Positions 8,071 through 16,591 of a DNA stretch of 64,000 bases are shown here, one piece after another. The notes beneath the pieces were generated by a model. It was not told the DNA's origin and made no database searches. It saw nothing but the letters and a program-made list of their open reading frames with translations. Location of the stretch: positions 62,001 through 126,000 of the forward strand of contig CAWJFC010000028.1 of assembly GCA_963841945.1 (NCBI GenBank), read 5' to 3'. The translations under genes were made by a program, and so were the position numbers. The DNA is from Acidiflorens sp963841945. GTDB lineage: Bacteria > Acidobacteriota > Terriglobia > Terriglobales > Acidobacteriaceae. Within the stretch, counting starts at the first letter, position 1. Each line of letters opens with the position of its first letter.

Positions 8071-9009
8071 TCAATACACATCCAGGTCTTTGGCCGAGAT
8101 CCAATTGCCCTTGTAGGCGGAACTGATCTGCTCGACCAGGTCTTCCTCCGGCAATCCCTCGAGCACCTGGTGATACACGACAAGCAGCTTGGGATGCGCC
8201 CGGCGCGCGATCTCGCCGATTTCCGCCGGAGAAGTGTGGAAGGTTCGAAAATATTCCTTCCAATGCTCGGTGTGCAGCTCGGCGCCGTGCGGATTGTAGA
8301 CCTCGTGCAACAGCACGTCGCAGCCATCGCACGCCTGCACCACTTCATCGGTGGGTGCGGTGTCTCCCGAGATCACGATCTTCCGGTCCTTCGTTTCGAA
8401 CTTGTAGCCATACGCCTCTCTCCAGGTGCCGTGCTTCACCGGAAACGCAGTGACGGTGACATTCTGGTCGCGATAGACGACGCCCGGCGAAATCTCGTGC
8501 ACATGCACGTTGTATCCAGTTGGATTCGCCTGTTCCAGCCCCGTGCGCCGGACGCGAATGTCTTCCTGCCATGCCTTTTCGATATTCGCCGTCATCTTCT
8601 TTAAGCCATGCGGACCGTAAGCCTCCAGCGGCGCCGTTCTTCCCAGCACCCAGGGCGAAAAAATCAGGTCGGGATATCCGAGCGTGTGATCGGAATGCAG
8701 GTGGGTGATGAAAACAATCCCGAGTTCCGATGCCTTCAGTTCCGGGAATCCTTTGTTCGAGGCCGCGGCTGCGCGCCGCACCACTCCCGCACCGGCATCC
8801 ACCAGGTAAGCGCGGTTGTTGACGACCACCGCAACCGCCGGGCCTGACCGGTCCGGATCGGCGCTCGGTGTGCCGGTCCCGAGCATGACCACGTGCGTAC
8901 GCGTGGCCGCTGGCGGCGTGACAACCTGGGCGCGCGCCGGGGTCCAGATGCAGGCGGCGACGAAGATGCAGGCCACTGATTTTCTCTTCAACAATTTTCT
9001 TTCCCTCAT
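8071..9009 (-). CDS. Exported metallo-beta-lactamase-fold hydrolase (RNase Z-like group)
   Basis: About 312 aa with an N-terminal signal peptide (basic residues, hydrophobic core, ARAQ cleavage-like site). The fold signature THLHSDH binds two metals; further ligands are His in FPVKHGT, Asp in ISGDTAPT and His in VVYHQVLEG. The order resembles RNase Z/arylsulfatase-type members, but export argues against a tRNA substrate. I start at ATG 9009 (MRERKLLKRKS), giving a normal signal; a GTG at 9042 would add 11 residues. Direct 13-bp repeats sit immediately upstream. Confidence 0.85.
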   Translation of the reverse strand: MRERKLLKRKSVACIFVAACIWTPARAQVVTPPAATRTHVVMLGTGTPSADPDRSGPAVAVVVNNRAYLVDAGAGVVRRAAAASNKGFPELKASELGIVFITHLHSDHTLGYPDLIFSPWVLGRTAPLEAYGPHGLKKMTANIEKAWQEDIRVRRTGLEQANPTGYNVHVHEISPGVVYRDQNVTVTAFPVKHGTWREAYGYKFETKDRKIVISGDTAPTDEVVQACDGCDVLLHEVYNPHGAELHTEHWKEYFRTFHTSPAEIGEIARRAHPKLLVVYHQVLEGLPEEDLVEQISSAYKGNWISAKDLDVY

Positions 9010-9023
9010 CACTCTCACCGCAC

Positions 9024-9082
9024 TATCACTGCGGACTATCACTGCGCAATATCACTGCGCAATATCAAGCGCGAAATATCAG
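9024..9082. repeat. Direct repeats of 13-14 bp upstream of the MBL-fold gene
   Basis: Units TATCACTGCGGAC (9024), TATCACTGCGCAA (9037 and 9050) and a diverged TATCAAGCGCGAAA (9063), then a partial TATCAG. The array overlaps the 5' end of the longer version of the neighbouring gene and could hold an operator or simply be slippage. Confidence 0.75.
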
Positions 9083-9307
9083 CCGTGGAACGACCCGCAA
9101 GCCAACGCGTCTGCAATCCGGTACATAAATTATGAAATCCATTATCACCGGGGCAAGCTGCCGCCGTTTCTGACCGCGTCATGCCCTTGACGGCGGCGCC
9201 CCAAATTCACTAAACTCCTCTCCCACCGCGGCTTTGCGCGGCAAAGCCACTCTCCAAACCAGCACCTGTCTCACTTAACGTTTTCGGTCACTTCCCAGGA
9301 GGCCCTC

Positions 9308-10990
9308 ATGACGATTTCCCGTTTCTCGAAATTCGCGACGCTTGTTTTGCTGGTCGCGTCGTCCGCCCTTGTCTTCGCGGGGGTTGGCTCTTCCAACACG
9401 GCGACCGCCGATCCGCCCGTTCCTCATCCAAACACCACACCCTGCAAGGTCGTGCTCTTCCAGCATGATCGCTTTGACGACTTTAATCCGCGGACCTTTT
9501 CCTATACTCCGCCCGCAGCCTGCCCCGCGCCCTGGGCCAAGGTGATTCTGGTCGGCGACTTCTCCGTCTCCAAGGGAATCCAGTATGACCGTACCGCCGA
9601 CATCTGGCTGGGCCCGACCAATATTTATTTCGGCACGACCTCTGAGCCCGATCCGAACGACTCACGCAATTGGCAGATCCAGCGCGACCTCACCGACTAC
9701 AGTTCCATCTTCACGACCGCGCAATCGGGCACGGCTGACATCGGCAACCTGGTCAACAAAACTTACACCGGCGTCATCTATGGCACGGTGACAATGTACT
9801 TCTATCCGCCTTCGGCGAAGTATCCGGCGCCCGTCACCGCCGATGACGTCATCGCCTTCTCCGGCGGCCCGAGCGGCGGTACGGTCGCGCTTGATACCAC
9901 CGGACAGTGCTGCCAGCCGTCGCTCTCGCAAACGCTCACCTTTCCGGCCAACGTTGAGCGCGCCTATCTCGACGTCTTTGCACAGAGCCAGAATGACGAC
10001 GAGTTCTGGTACACCTGCGTCCCCAACGACGTCAGTGGAGAACTTGATAGCTGCCCCAACACCGCCTTCCGCGAATCGGAGATCACGATCGACGGCACGC
10101 CCGCCGGCGTCGCTCCCGTTTACCCGTGGATCTTCACCGGCGGTATCGATCCCTATCTCTGGTTCCCGATCCCCGGAGTTCAAACCCTCAAGTTCGTCCC
10201 CTACCGCGTCAATCTGACGCCCTTCGCGGCCACGCTCGACGATGGCAATCCGCACACCGTAAGCATGACTGTCTATAACGCCGACGACTACTTCTCGGCG
10301 ACCGCGTCGCTGCTGCTTTATCTCGATCACGGTTCGACTCAGGTAACGGGCGCGGTCACGCAAAACACGCTGACGCCGCCGTCGCCATCGATTACCGAAA
10401 AAATCAACGTATCGAGGAACGGCGACGTGGGCGGAAGCGTGAATACGGTTTCCGGGCATAACTTCACCATCGCCGGCTACGTCAACACTTCCAAGGGCAC
10501 AGTCACCACCACGCTGGCGCAGAACATCAACTTCTCCAACGTCCAGAACTTCACCATCAACAGCAACACCTACGTGCAGGACATCGTGCAGGGCACCTCG
10601 ATCGACGCCACTACCACGGTCGTCGATTCCGCCGGCACGCGCATCGACAACCGCAACAGCAACTGGCCGATGACCATGGACATCGTGCTGGCCTTCAATC
10701 CCGACGGCTCCGGCACGCAAACCACCACCGTGAGCCAGGTATATTCAGTCCAGGACGAGGCCACGCTCAATGGGGCGGTCGTAGCCTTCAGCGAACTGAA
10801 TAACCAGGTCACCCCCACGGACACTCTCGAATTCAATTCCAGTGGCCAGCTCATCGGCAACGAGAACCAGTCCAGCGCCCAAACCTTTTACACCTACGAT
10901 CTAGCCGGCTATTGCTACAGTAAGTCCATAACGGCGGCCAACAACATCCTCACCGGCATCACGACCGGACAGGGGTGCTCGAAGAAATAG
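9308..10990 (+). CDS. Secreted PNGase A-like protein (peptide-N4-(N-acetyl-beta-glucosaminyl)asparagine amidase A family)
   Basis: A 560-aa exported protein; signal peptide about residues 1-25. Residues roughly 40-350 match the plant/fungal peptide N-glycanase A N-terminal family: YDRTADIWLGPTNIYFGTT, RDLTDYSSIF, NLVNKTYTGVIYG, NDEFWYTCVPND, FRESEITIDG, FTGGIDPYLWFPIPG and TPFAATLDDGNPHT occur in the family order. PNGase A cleaves the bond between Asn and the first GlcNAc of N-glycans. The C-terminal third (about 350-560) is a beta-rich Thr/Asn region with no assigned function. Recognised from memory of family motifs, not a search. AGGAGG lies in front of the ATG. A strong terminator follows. 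Confidence 0.82.
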   Translation: MTISRFSKFATLVLLVASSALVFAGVGSSNTATADPPVPHPNTTPCKVVLFQHDRFDDFNPRTFSYTPPAACPAPWAKVILVGDFSVSKGIQYDRTADIWLGPTNIYFGTTSEPDPNDSRNWQIQRDLTDYSSIFTTAQSGTADIGNLVNKTYTGVIYGTVTMYFYPPSAKYPAPVTADDVIAFSGGPSGGTVALDTTGQCCQPSLSQTLTFPANVERAYLDVFAQSQNDDEFWYTCVPNDVSGELDSCPNTAFRESEITIDGTPAGVAPVYPWIFTGGIDPYLWFPIPGVQTLKFVPYRVNLTPFAATLDDGNPHTVSMTVYNADDYFSATASLLLYLDHGSTQVTGAVTQNTLTPPSPSITEKINVSRNGDVGGSVNTVSGHNFTIAGYVNTSKGTVTTTLAQNINFSNVQNFTINSNTYVQDIVQGTSIDATTTVVDSAGTRIDNRNSNWPMTMDIVLAFNPDGSGTQTTTVSQVYSVQDEATLNGAVVAFSELNNQVTPTDTLEFNSSGQLIGNENQSSAQTFYTYDLAGYCYSKSITAANNILTGITTGQGCSKK

Positions 10991-11020
10991 AACAAAGTCA
11001 GGGGTCAAGTTGAAAAGGTA

Positions 11021-11060
11021 AAAGCTCCCGGCGCCGCAGCCTCGCGCCGGGAGCTTTTCT
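11021..11060 (+). terminator. Rho-independent terminator after the PNGase A-like gene
   Basis: AAAGCTCCCGGCGC (11021-11034) pairs with GCGCCGGGAGCTTTT (11044-11058), followed by CTTT. The A-run on the left arm could also serve the other strand. Confidence 0.85.
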
Positions 11061-11258
11061 TTCTTTCACTCATGAGGGTCCGGTCAGAAACCGTCTTGTT
11101 TGGTTGCGCACAAGTTGATTGCGCAGACAATGTGCATTTTTTTGCAGTAAATCTGCGGTCCGGCAGGCGTTGACAAGGCTTTGGACCTACCGCATACTTT
11201 CGACCCTCTAGGGCTTTCAGAATCGGCCAGCCCAATGAGTTCAGGAGGAGACACCGCA

Positions 11259-11945
11259 ATGAGAAAGTTTCGTTTGTTCCAGGCTTTGGCGTGCTGCGCA
11301 TTGGTCGCGTTCCTGGTTTGCGGCCAGCAGGCATTGGCACAGAGCTTCCATCACCTTCAGATTCGCGCAGTTAACCCGAGCGGCGCTCACGCGCAAGCAA
11401 AGAGCGAGAGAAAAGCGCTCGAACAACTGTCTTCCGGCTTCGGCGTTCTGCCGCCAGTCGATGGAGGCGACAACGATGAGTGGCCTTGCTTCCCCAACCA
11501 GAACGCAAATGGCGCGGATTGCTCGCAGATCTCGACGGGCGGAGTGGTCATCGGGCAACCGGCCTACACACAGTCATTCTCGGCCTGCGATGCGAGCAGC
11601 AGCAGCAGTCCAAATTGCGGGCAGATTTTCTGGTTCTACGAAGACGATACGGGCGATGCAACCGATGATCTCGTGGTTTCGATCGTCGTGAAGCAAGGCA
11701 AGAACTACATCATGGACACTGGCCCGTTCAACTTCGGTCCTAATCCCTTTCCGGCGGGCACTGTCATCGTCATTTCTGACGACACCGCCTTCGGGACTCT
11801 CGGGGAAACCGGACCGGGCAATGGATTCTGCGCCGGCAGCACGGAAACCTGCATAAATCCCGTAAAGGGCGTGGCTAGCGTAACTGTCACAACCACGGTC
11901 GGCACCTCGACGATCAACAGCAAGTTCAATATTTTCCTCGAGTAG
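11259..11945 (+). CDS. Secreted protein of unknown function
   Basis: A 228-aa protein not recognised. A signal peptide (MRKFRLFQALACCALVAFLV, then ALAQS) is clear, and AGGAGG precedes the ATG by ten bases. The mature part is rich in Gly, Asp, Ser and Thr, has six or more cysteines in pairs (CFPNQNANGADC, SACDASSSSSPNC, GFCAGSTETC), which suggests disulphides, and ends with a beta-rich stretch (VASVTVTTTVGTSTINSKFNIFLE region). Flanked by two terminators, so it is its own transcription unit next to the PNGase A-like gene. Could be an adhesin or surface protein, but nothing decides this. Confidence 0.75.
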   Translation: MRKFRLFQALACCALVAFLVCGQQALAQSFHHLQIRAVNPSGAHAQAKSERKALEQLSSGFGVLPPVDGGDNDEWPCFPNQNANGADCSQISTGGVVIGQPAYTQSFSACDASSSSSPNCGQIFWFYEDDTGDATDDLVVSIVVKQGKNYIMDTGPFNFGPNPFPAGTVIVISDDTAFGTLGETGPGNGFCAGSTETCINPVKGVASVTVTTTVGTSTINSKFNIFLE

Positions 11946-11970
11946 CTGATAGGCGGATTCGCTGAACCTG

Positions 11971-12011
11971 GCCCCACTCATTTTCTCTCTTGAAAATGAG
12001 TGGGGCTTTTC
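11971..12011 (+). terminator. Rho-independent terminator after the secreted protein gene
   Basis: GCCCCACTCATTTTC (11971-11985) pairs perfectly with GAAAATGAGTGGGGC (11992-12006), six-base loop, then TTTT. Confidence 0.88.
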
Positions 12012-12472
12012 AGTGAGTGGGCGCGGTGCTGCAGTCGGACCCAGGCAATCTGCAAATGCGATTTCGTCTCGCGCCTCGAGCGTCAGACCTCGAACTTCAG
12101 ACCTTGAGTCTCAGACCTCGAGCCTCGCCCTCGAACCTCGGGTCTCGAACCCTGCTGTTGACTTTCCTGTGCAGCCGATGTGCAAATCGTGTCCACCGCG
12201 TGCAGAGAAAACTTTCGCATGCGCTCCTGAGTGCGCGCAGAATCCGCTGCGCTTGCGCACTTCAACTCCGCTTTCGACTCTCACGCTTCGCCATGCGCGT
12301 GCTGATTCCGCGCTGCCCGGAATTCCACCGGTTGCACCAATCATGTGTAATTGACCCGGCTGCGATCTGCGCGTAAAGTCACACCACCTCAGCAACGATT
12401 AAGCCGGAGTAACGACTGAGAGCCAGTCCGGCGCATGCAAACTCAACCGCAATTATTTGTAGTGAGAAGGTC
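12011..12472. other. Gene-free spacer with a low-complexity array
   Basis: No convincing gene on either strand. Frames that are open here are made of the simple repeat at 12084-12153 and have no ribosome site or domain. The right part (12380-12472) may hold the promoter of the small gene that follows, but no clear -35/-10 pair was seen. Confidence 0.6.
12084..12153. repeat. 14-bp tandem array (CAGACCTCGAACTT type)
   Basis: Three adjoining 14-bp units at 12084, 12098 and 12112 (CAGACCTCGAACTT, CAGACCTTGAGTCT, CAGACCTCGAGCCT) followed by two looser CTCGAACC units to 12153. Confidence 0.8.
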
Positions 12473-12778
12473 ATGATCAGCAAGAATCAATGGAATGTCT
12501 ACTGCACGCGCTTTATGGTGCGAGCCCGTCAACTCACGGAACCGATCGCGTTCACCGATCCCTTCGGCCATGAGCACGTCGGCCAACCCGGCGACTACCT
12601 CGTCGAAAATTCCAACGGAATCCGGCGCATTGCGCCACGCGATTTTTTTGAAGATGTCTACGTGCCGCTCGCGATTGCCGTGCCTGAAGGTAGTCTGCCC
12701 GACCGTCGTCCGCCAGCGGCCATCACGCAGACGGCGGTTCGCGCTTCCGCAGATCGCCAGCACGCCGTAGCTTCATAA
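12473..12778 (+). CDS. Small PGDYG-like protein
   Basis: A 101-aa protein. The first 65 residues have the layout of PGDYG-type small domains: an N-terminal basic strand (YCTRFMVRARQL), a conserved HVGQPGDYLVEN turn and IAPRDFFEDVYVPL. Such domains occur alone in bacteria and phages; their role is unknown. The C-terminal 30 residues are Ala/Arg-rich and probably disordered. AGAAGG precedes the ATG. The assignment rests on one motif and may be wrong; that it is a real gene is more certain. Confidence 0.62.
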   Translation: MISKNQWNVYCTRFMVRARQLTEPIAFTDPFGHEHVGQPGDYLVENSNGIRRIAPRDFFEDVYVPLAIAVPEGSLPDRRPPAAITQTAVRASADRQHAVAS

Positions 12779-13173
12779 AAGGGAGCGGGGAATAAGCGCT
12801 GACTTTTCAATAAGCAAGCCCTAGTGAGGAAATCGTCATTCTCCAATTCGGTACACGTAGCACACTAGAGCCACTACATATTGCGATTTTCCCTTGACAC
12901 GCACTACTGGTGGTTGTACGTTAAGCATCCCAAGGGCATTTTTATAGACCTCCACGCAAGGAGGCCCAGACCCTAAACTCAGGGGCGCACTTGAAGTTGT
13001 GGTGACTTCCTGTCCGCTCCTTTTCGGGACCATCCCCCGGTTCGGATGGAGTTTTCGCGGTGACTTCCCCCGGCTCTCTAAGTAGGTCCCCCCGGGGGGA
13101 TTCATTAAAAATTTGGAATTGAGGCGGCCGCTCGCCGGCAGCTTCGCGCAGTTTCTTACCCCAGGAGCCCCCC
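12779..13173 (+). other. Promoter and long structured leader upstream of nrdJ
   Basis: No gene seen. After the promoter at 12894-12922 the transcript would have about 240 nt before the next possible start. Hairpins visible: CCTCC/GGAGG (12949-12953 with 12960-12964), CCATCC/GGATGG (13030-13035 with 13044-13049) and a CCCCCCGGGGGG palindrome (13087-13098). The decamer GGTGACTTCC occurs twice, at 13001 and 13059. I could not match it to the cobalamin riboswitch consensus. It may be a cis-regulatory RNA of the B12-dependent reductase gene. Confidence 0.4.
12894..12922 (+). promoter_or_regulatory. Sigma70-type promoter of the nrdJ region
   Basis: TTGACA (12894-12899), 17-bp spacer, TACGTT (12917-12922); start of transcription expected near 12930. 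Confidence 0.6.
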
Positions 13174-13359
13174 ATGGAAGCTTTGATCGAACTCGTTGCC
13201 GCCTCCTTCATTCGACACGGAATTGAATCACCCGCCGCTAACTCGCCGGCGAGTCAATCGTCTCCGGCTGGGCCTATTCAGGCAACCTCGCCGATCGACC
13301 CCAGCGCGCTCCCCGAACACAGCTATCGCAAGAAGCCGGAAGCCGAGCTCGCCCGCTAG
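13174..13359 (+). CDS. Possible 61-aa small protein upstream of nrdJ
   Basis: Short frame with AGGAG seven bases before the ATG. The N-terminus (MEALIELVAASFIRHGIE) would be an amphipathic helix; the rest is Ser/Pro/Ala-rich and likely disordered. It lies between the long leader and nrdJ. It may be a real small gene, a leader peptide, or chance; no family recognised. Confidence 0.4.
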   Translation: MEALIELVAASFIRHGIESPAANSPASQSSPAGPIQATSPIDPSALPEHSYRKKPEAELAR

Positions 13360-13497
13360 GGCAAGCCGCAGCAAGCCTGCGTGGGCCACGGGCCCGTGCC
13401 TTTCGGTCCTTGCTCGAAAGCAACCGGAAACACCGTTCATACCAGGGCCCATGCAACATCGATTTCATTCCGCAATCATCTAATCAGGAGAAAGACA

Positions 13498-16400
13498 TGG
13501 CCGAAGTGCAGGCAAGAATCAACCAGAATGCGAAGGATAATGTGCAGGAAAAAGATCAGCTAAAGACGCATCCCGCGGCGACCGCGAATAAGAAGAAGGC
13601 TCCCGGCCTCGCCTTCCGCCGTTTTTTTACCAAGTCCGGCGTCAATCCCTACGACGACGTCGAGTGGGAGCTGCGCACCGCCGCCATCACCGACTCGCAG
13701 GGCGGCATCATCTTTGAGCAGAAGAACGTCGAGGTGCCGAAAGATTGGTCCATGACCGCGACCAACATCGTCGCCAGCAAATACCTGCACGGCCGCATGG
13801 ATACCGGCGAACGCGAAACCGGCGTCCGCCAACTAGTGGCCCGCGTGGCCGAGACCATTCGCGACTGGGGTATGAAGGATGGCTACTTCCGCACCAGTGA
13901 AGACGCCGCCACCTTCCACGACGAACTCGTTCATCTTCTTATCCGCCAGTACGCGGCCTTCAACTCGCCGGTCTGGTTCAACGTCGGCTGCGATCGCATC
14001 GAGCCCAATTCCGATGCCACGAACTGGCACTGGAACCAGGCCACCCAGCAGGTAGAATTCGGCGTGACCGGCTACACGCGTCCGCAGTGCTCGGCCTGCT
14101 TCATCAACTCGGTGAAAGACTCGCTCGATTCCATCCTGACTCTGGCCAAGACCGAAGGCATGCTCTTCAAGTGGGGCAGCGGCACCGGCACCAATCTTTC
14201 TCCGCTGCGCAGTTCGACTGAAACGCTCAGCGGTGGAGGCACCGCGAGCGGCCCGCTCAGCTTCATGAAGGGCTTTGACGCCTTTGCCGGCGTTATCAAG
14301 TCGGGAGGCAAGACCCGCCGCGCCGCCAAGATGGTTATCCTCAACATCGACCATCCCGATATCATCGACTTCATCGAGTGCAAGCAGAAAGAAGAAGCCA
14401 AGGCCCACGCCTTGGTCGCCCAGGGCTATGACGGTTCGCATCCTGACTCCGACGCTTATAGCTCCATCTTCTTCCAGAACGCCAATAACTCGGTGCGGGT
14501 AACTGACGACTTCATGGTCAGCGTTCTGCGCGACACCGAATTCTCCACCCGCTCCATTGTCGACGGCCGGGTTATCAACACTTACTCCGCCAAGAATTTG
14601 ATGAACAAGATCTCCGAGGCCACCTGGCATTGCGGCGATCCCGGCATGCAGTACGACTCGACCATCAATCGCTGGCACACCAGCAAGAACACAGCCCGCA
14701 TCAATGCCAGCAACCCATGCTCCGAGTACATGTTCCTGGACGACTCGGCCTGCAACCTCGCCAGCCTGAACCTGCTGAAGTTCGCGCCCAACGGCACCTT
14801 TGACGTGGAGGCTTATCGCCACGCGGTCGATGTCATCATCACCGCGCAGGAAATTCTGGTCGACAACGCCGGCTATCCCACGGAAATGATCGGCAAAAAC
14901 AGCCACGACTATCGTCCGCTCGGTCTTGGCTATGCCAACTTAGGCGCGCTGCTGATGGCCGCCGGCCTCCCCTACGACTCCGACGCTGGCCGCGATTATG
15001 CCGCCTGCGTCACCGCCATCATGTGCGGACAGGCCTACTTACAATCCAGCCGCATCGCCGAACTCTGCGAGCCGCTGGGCCCGGCGACCAGCACGGTGCA
15101 AACGCGCCTGGGAGTAACCACCGCCGAAGCTATGCCCGGCGCAGCCTGTCCCGGCTACTATCTCAATCGCGAGCCGTTCTTAGACGTAATCCGCATGCAT
15201 CGCGCCAGCGTAAATAACATTAATAAGTCAAGAATGTCCCGCCTTCGCTCTTCGAAGCCAGCAAGCAATGCTGGGATGACGCCCTCGCCAGCGGTGAAAA
15301 GCACGGCTACCGCAACAGTCAGGTCACGGTCCTCGCTCCCACCGGCACCATCGGCTTCTTCATGGATTGCGACACCACCGGCATCGAGCCCGACTTGGCT
15401 CTTATTAAGTACAAGAAGTTAGTTGGCGGCGGCATGATCAAGATCGTGAATAACACGGTCCCGAGCGCCCTCTTCAAACTCGGCTACACTCACGAGCAGA
15501 CCGACGCCATCGTCAGCTATGTCGACGCCACCGGCACCATCGAAGGCGCGCCCCATATCAAGGACGATCATCTCGCCGTCTTTGATTGCTCCTTCAAGCC
15601 GGCCAAGGGCACGCGCTCCATTCATTACATGGGCCACTTAAAGATGATGGCCGCGGCTCAGCCCTTCATCTCCGGCGCCATCTCGAAGACGGTCAATCTG
15701 CCCGAGAATGCCACGGTCGAAGATATCTCCGAGTCCTACATTCAGGCCTGGAAGCTGGGTCTGAAAGCGGTCGCCGTCTATCGCGACGGCTGCAAGAAAG
15801 CGCAACCGCTCTCCGCCGCCGGCAGCAAGACCGCGAATTCCACGAAGGATGACGCGGCCCGCAATGCCGCGGCGGCCGCCGCGCCGCAAGTGCAGGAAGA
15901 AAATCTCAATGCGCCGCCCCGCGCCGTCCGTCACCGCCTCCAGGAAGAGCGCATGTCGGTCACGCACAAATTCAATATTGGAGGCCACGAAGGCTACATC
16001 ACCGTCGGCCTCTATCAGAGCGGCGAACCCGGCGAGCTTTTCATCAAGATGGCCAAGGAAGGTTCCACCGTTTCCGGCCTCATGGACAGCTTCGCGCTCG
16101 CCATCTCCATGGCGTTGCAGCACGGCGTGCCGCTGAAGTTGTTGTGCGAAAAATTCGCGCACACCCGCTTCGAGCCCAGCGGCTGGTCCAACAATCCCGA
16201 CATCGGCTTCGCCAAGTCGATCATGGATTACATCTTCCGCTGGCTCCAACTGCGCTTCCTGACCGGACAGCAGCAGTTCCTCTTCGAAAACCTGCGCCCG
16301 AAGTCGTTAGCAGATGTAACTCGTGCGCCCGCCGAAGGCATAGTAGAAGACCTGCAACGCCGATACGGGTTCCGAGACGACCAGACGACCAGCGACCAGC

Positions 16401-16548
16401 AACGGGTTAGATCCACGCAGCCGACGCCCTAGCCGGAATGATCGACCTCGGCGACGCTCCAAGCTGCCACGTCTGCGGTAGCATCATGGTGCGCAACGGC
16501 AGCTGCTATAAGTGCATGAGCTGCGGGAGTACGAGCGGCTGCAGCTAG
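13498..16548 (+). pseudogene. nrdJ: Adenosylcobalamin-dependent ribonucleotide reductase, interrupted by two frameshifts
   Basis: Class II reductase that makes deoxyribonucleotides using B12. Starting at ATG 13498 (AGGAG upstream), frame one holds the catalytic barrel: SACFINS, the NPCSE Cys-Glu pair and LGYANLGALL. At 15225-15236 the reading must move to another frame, where QVTVLAPTGTIGFFMDCDT and VGGGMIKIVNN continue without loss. A second change near 16400-16411 leads to the third frame, which encodes ALAGMIDLGDAPSC and the Cys-rich zinc ribbon (CHVC, CYKCMSC) typical of NrdJ tails, ending at 16548. Each break equals one missing base (or two extra). Total about 1016 aa, a normal length. 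No other reductase is seen in the window, so sequencing error is a serious alternative to a true pseudogene. Confidence 0.9.
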
Positions 16549-16591
16549 AGGGGTAGGTCTCGCATCTTGCTCCGGAACGCGAGGACAGGCA

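Noticed and set aside
9662..10720. 352-codon open frame antisense to the PNGase A-like gene
   Set aside because: Caused by GC-rich codon use of the real gene; no ribosome site and Gly/Arg/Val-biased composition without a domain.
12079..12153. CRISPR-like array
   Set aside because: Units adjoin directly with no unique spacers and diverge from copy to copy; it is a simple tandem repeat.
12949..13100. Cobalamin riboswitch upstream of nrdJ
   Set aside because: No B12-box-like core was found by eye; left as an unassigned structured leader.
12942..13211. Minus-strand frame across the nrdJ leader
   Set aside because: Arg/Gly/Ser-rich product with no start signal; structured leader RNA explains the composition better.
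13833..14906. 357-codon open frame antisense to nrdJ
   Set aside because: Mirror of a conserved coding region; composition is typical of an antisense shadow.
15225..15236. Programmed -1 frameshifting in nrdJ
   Set aside because: AATAAGTCAAGAATG has no slippery heptamer or obvious downstream structure, and a second break lies further on.
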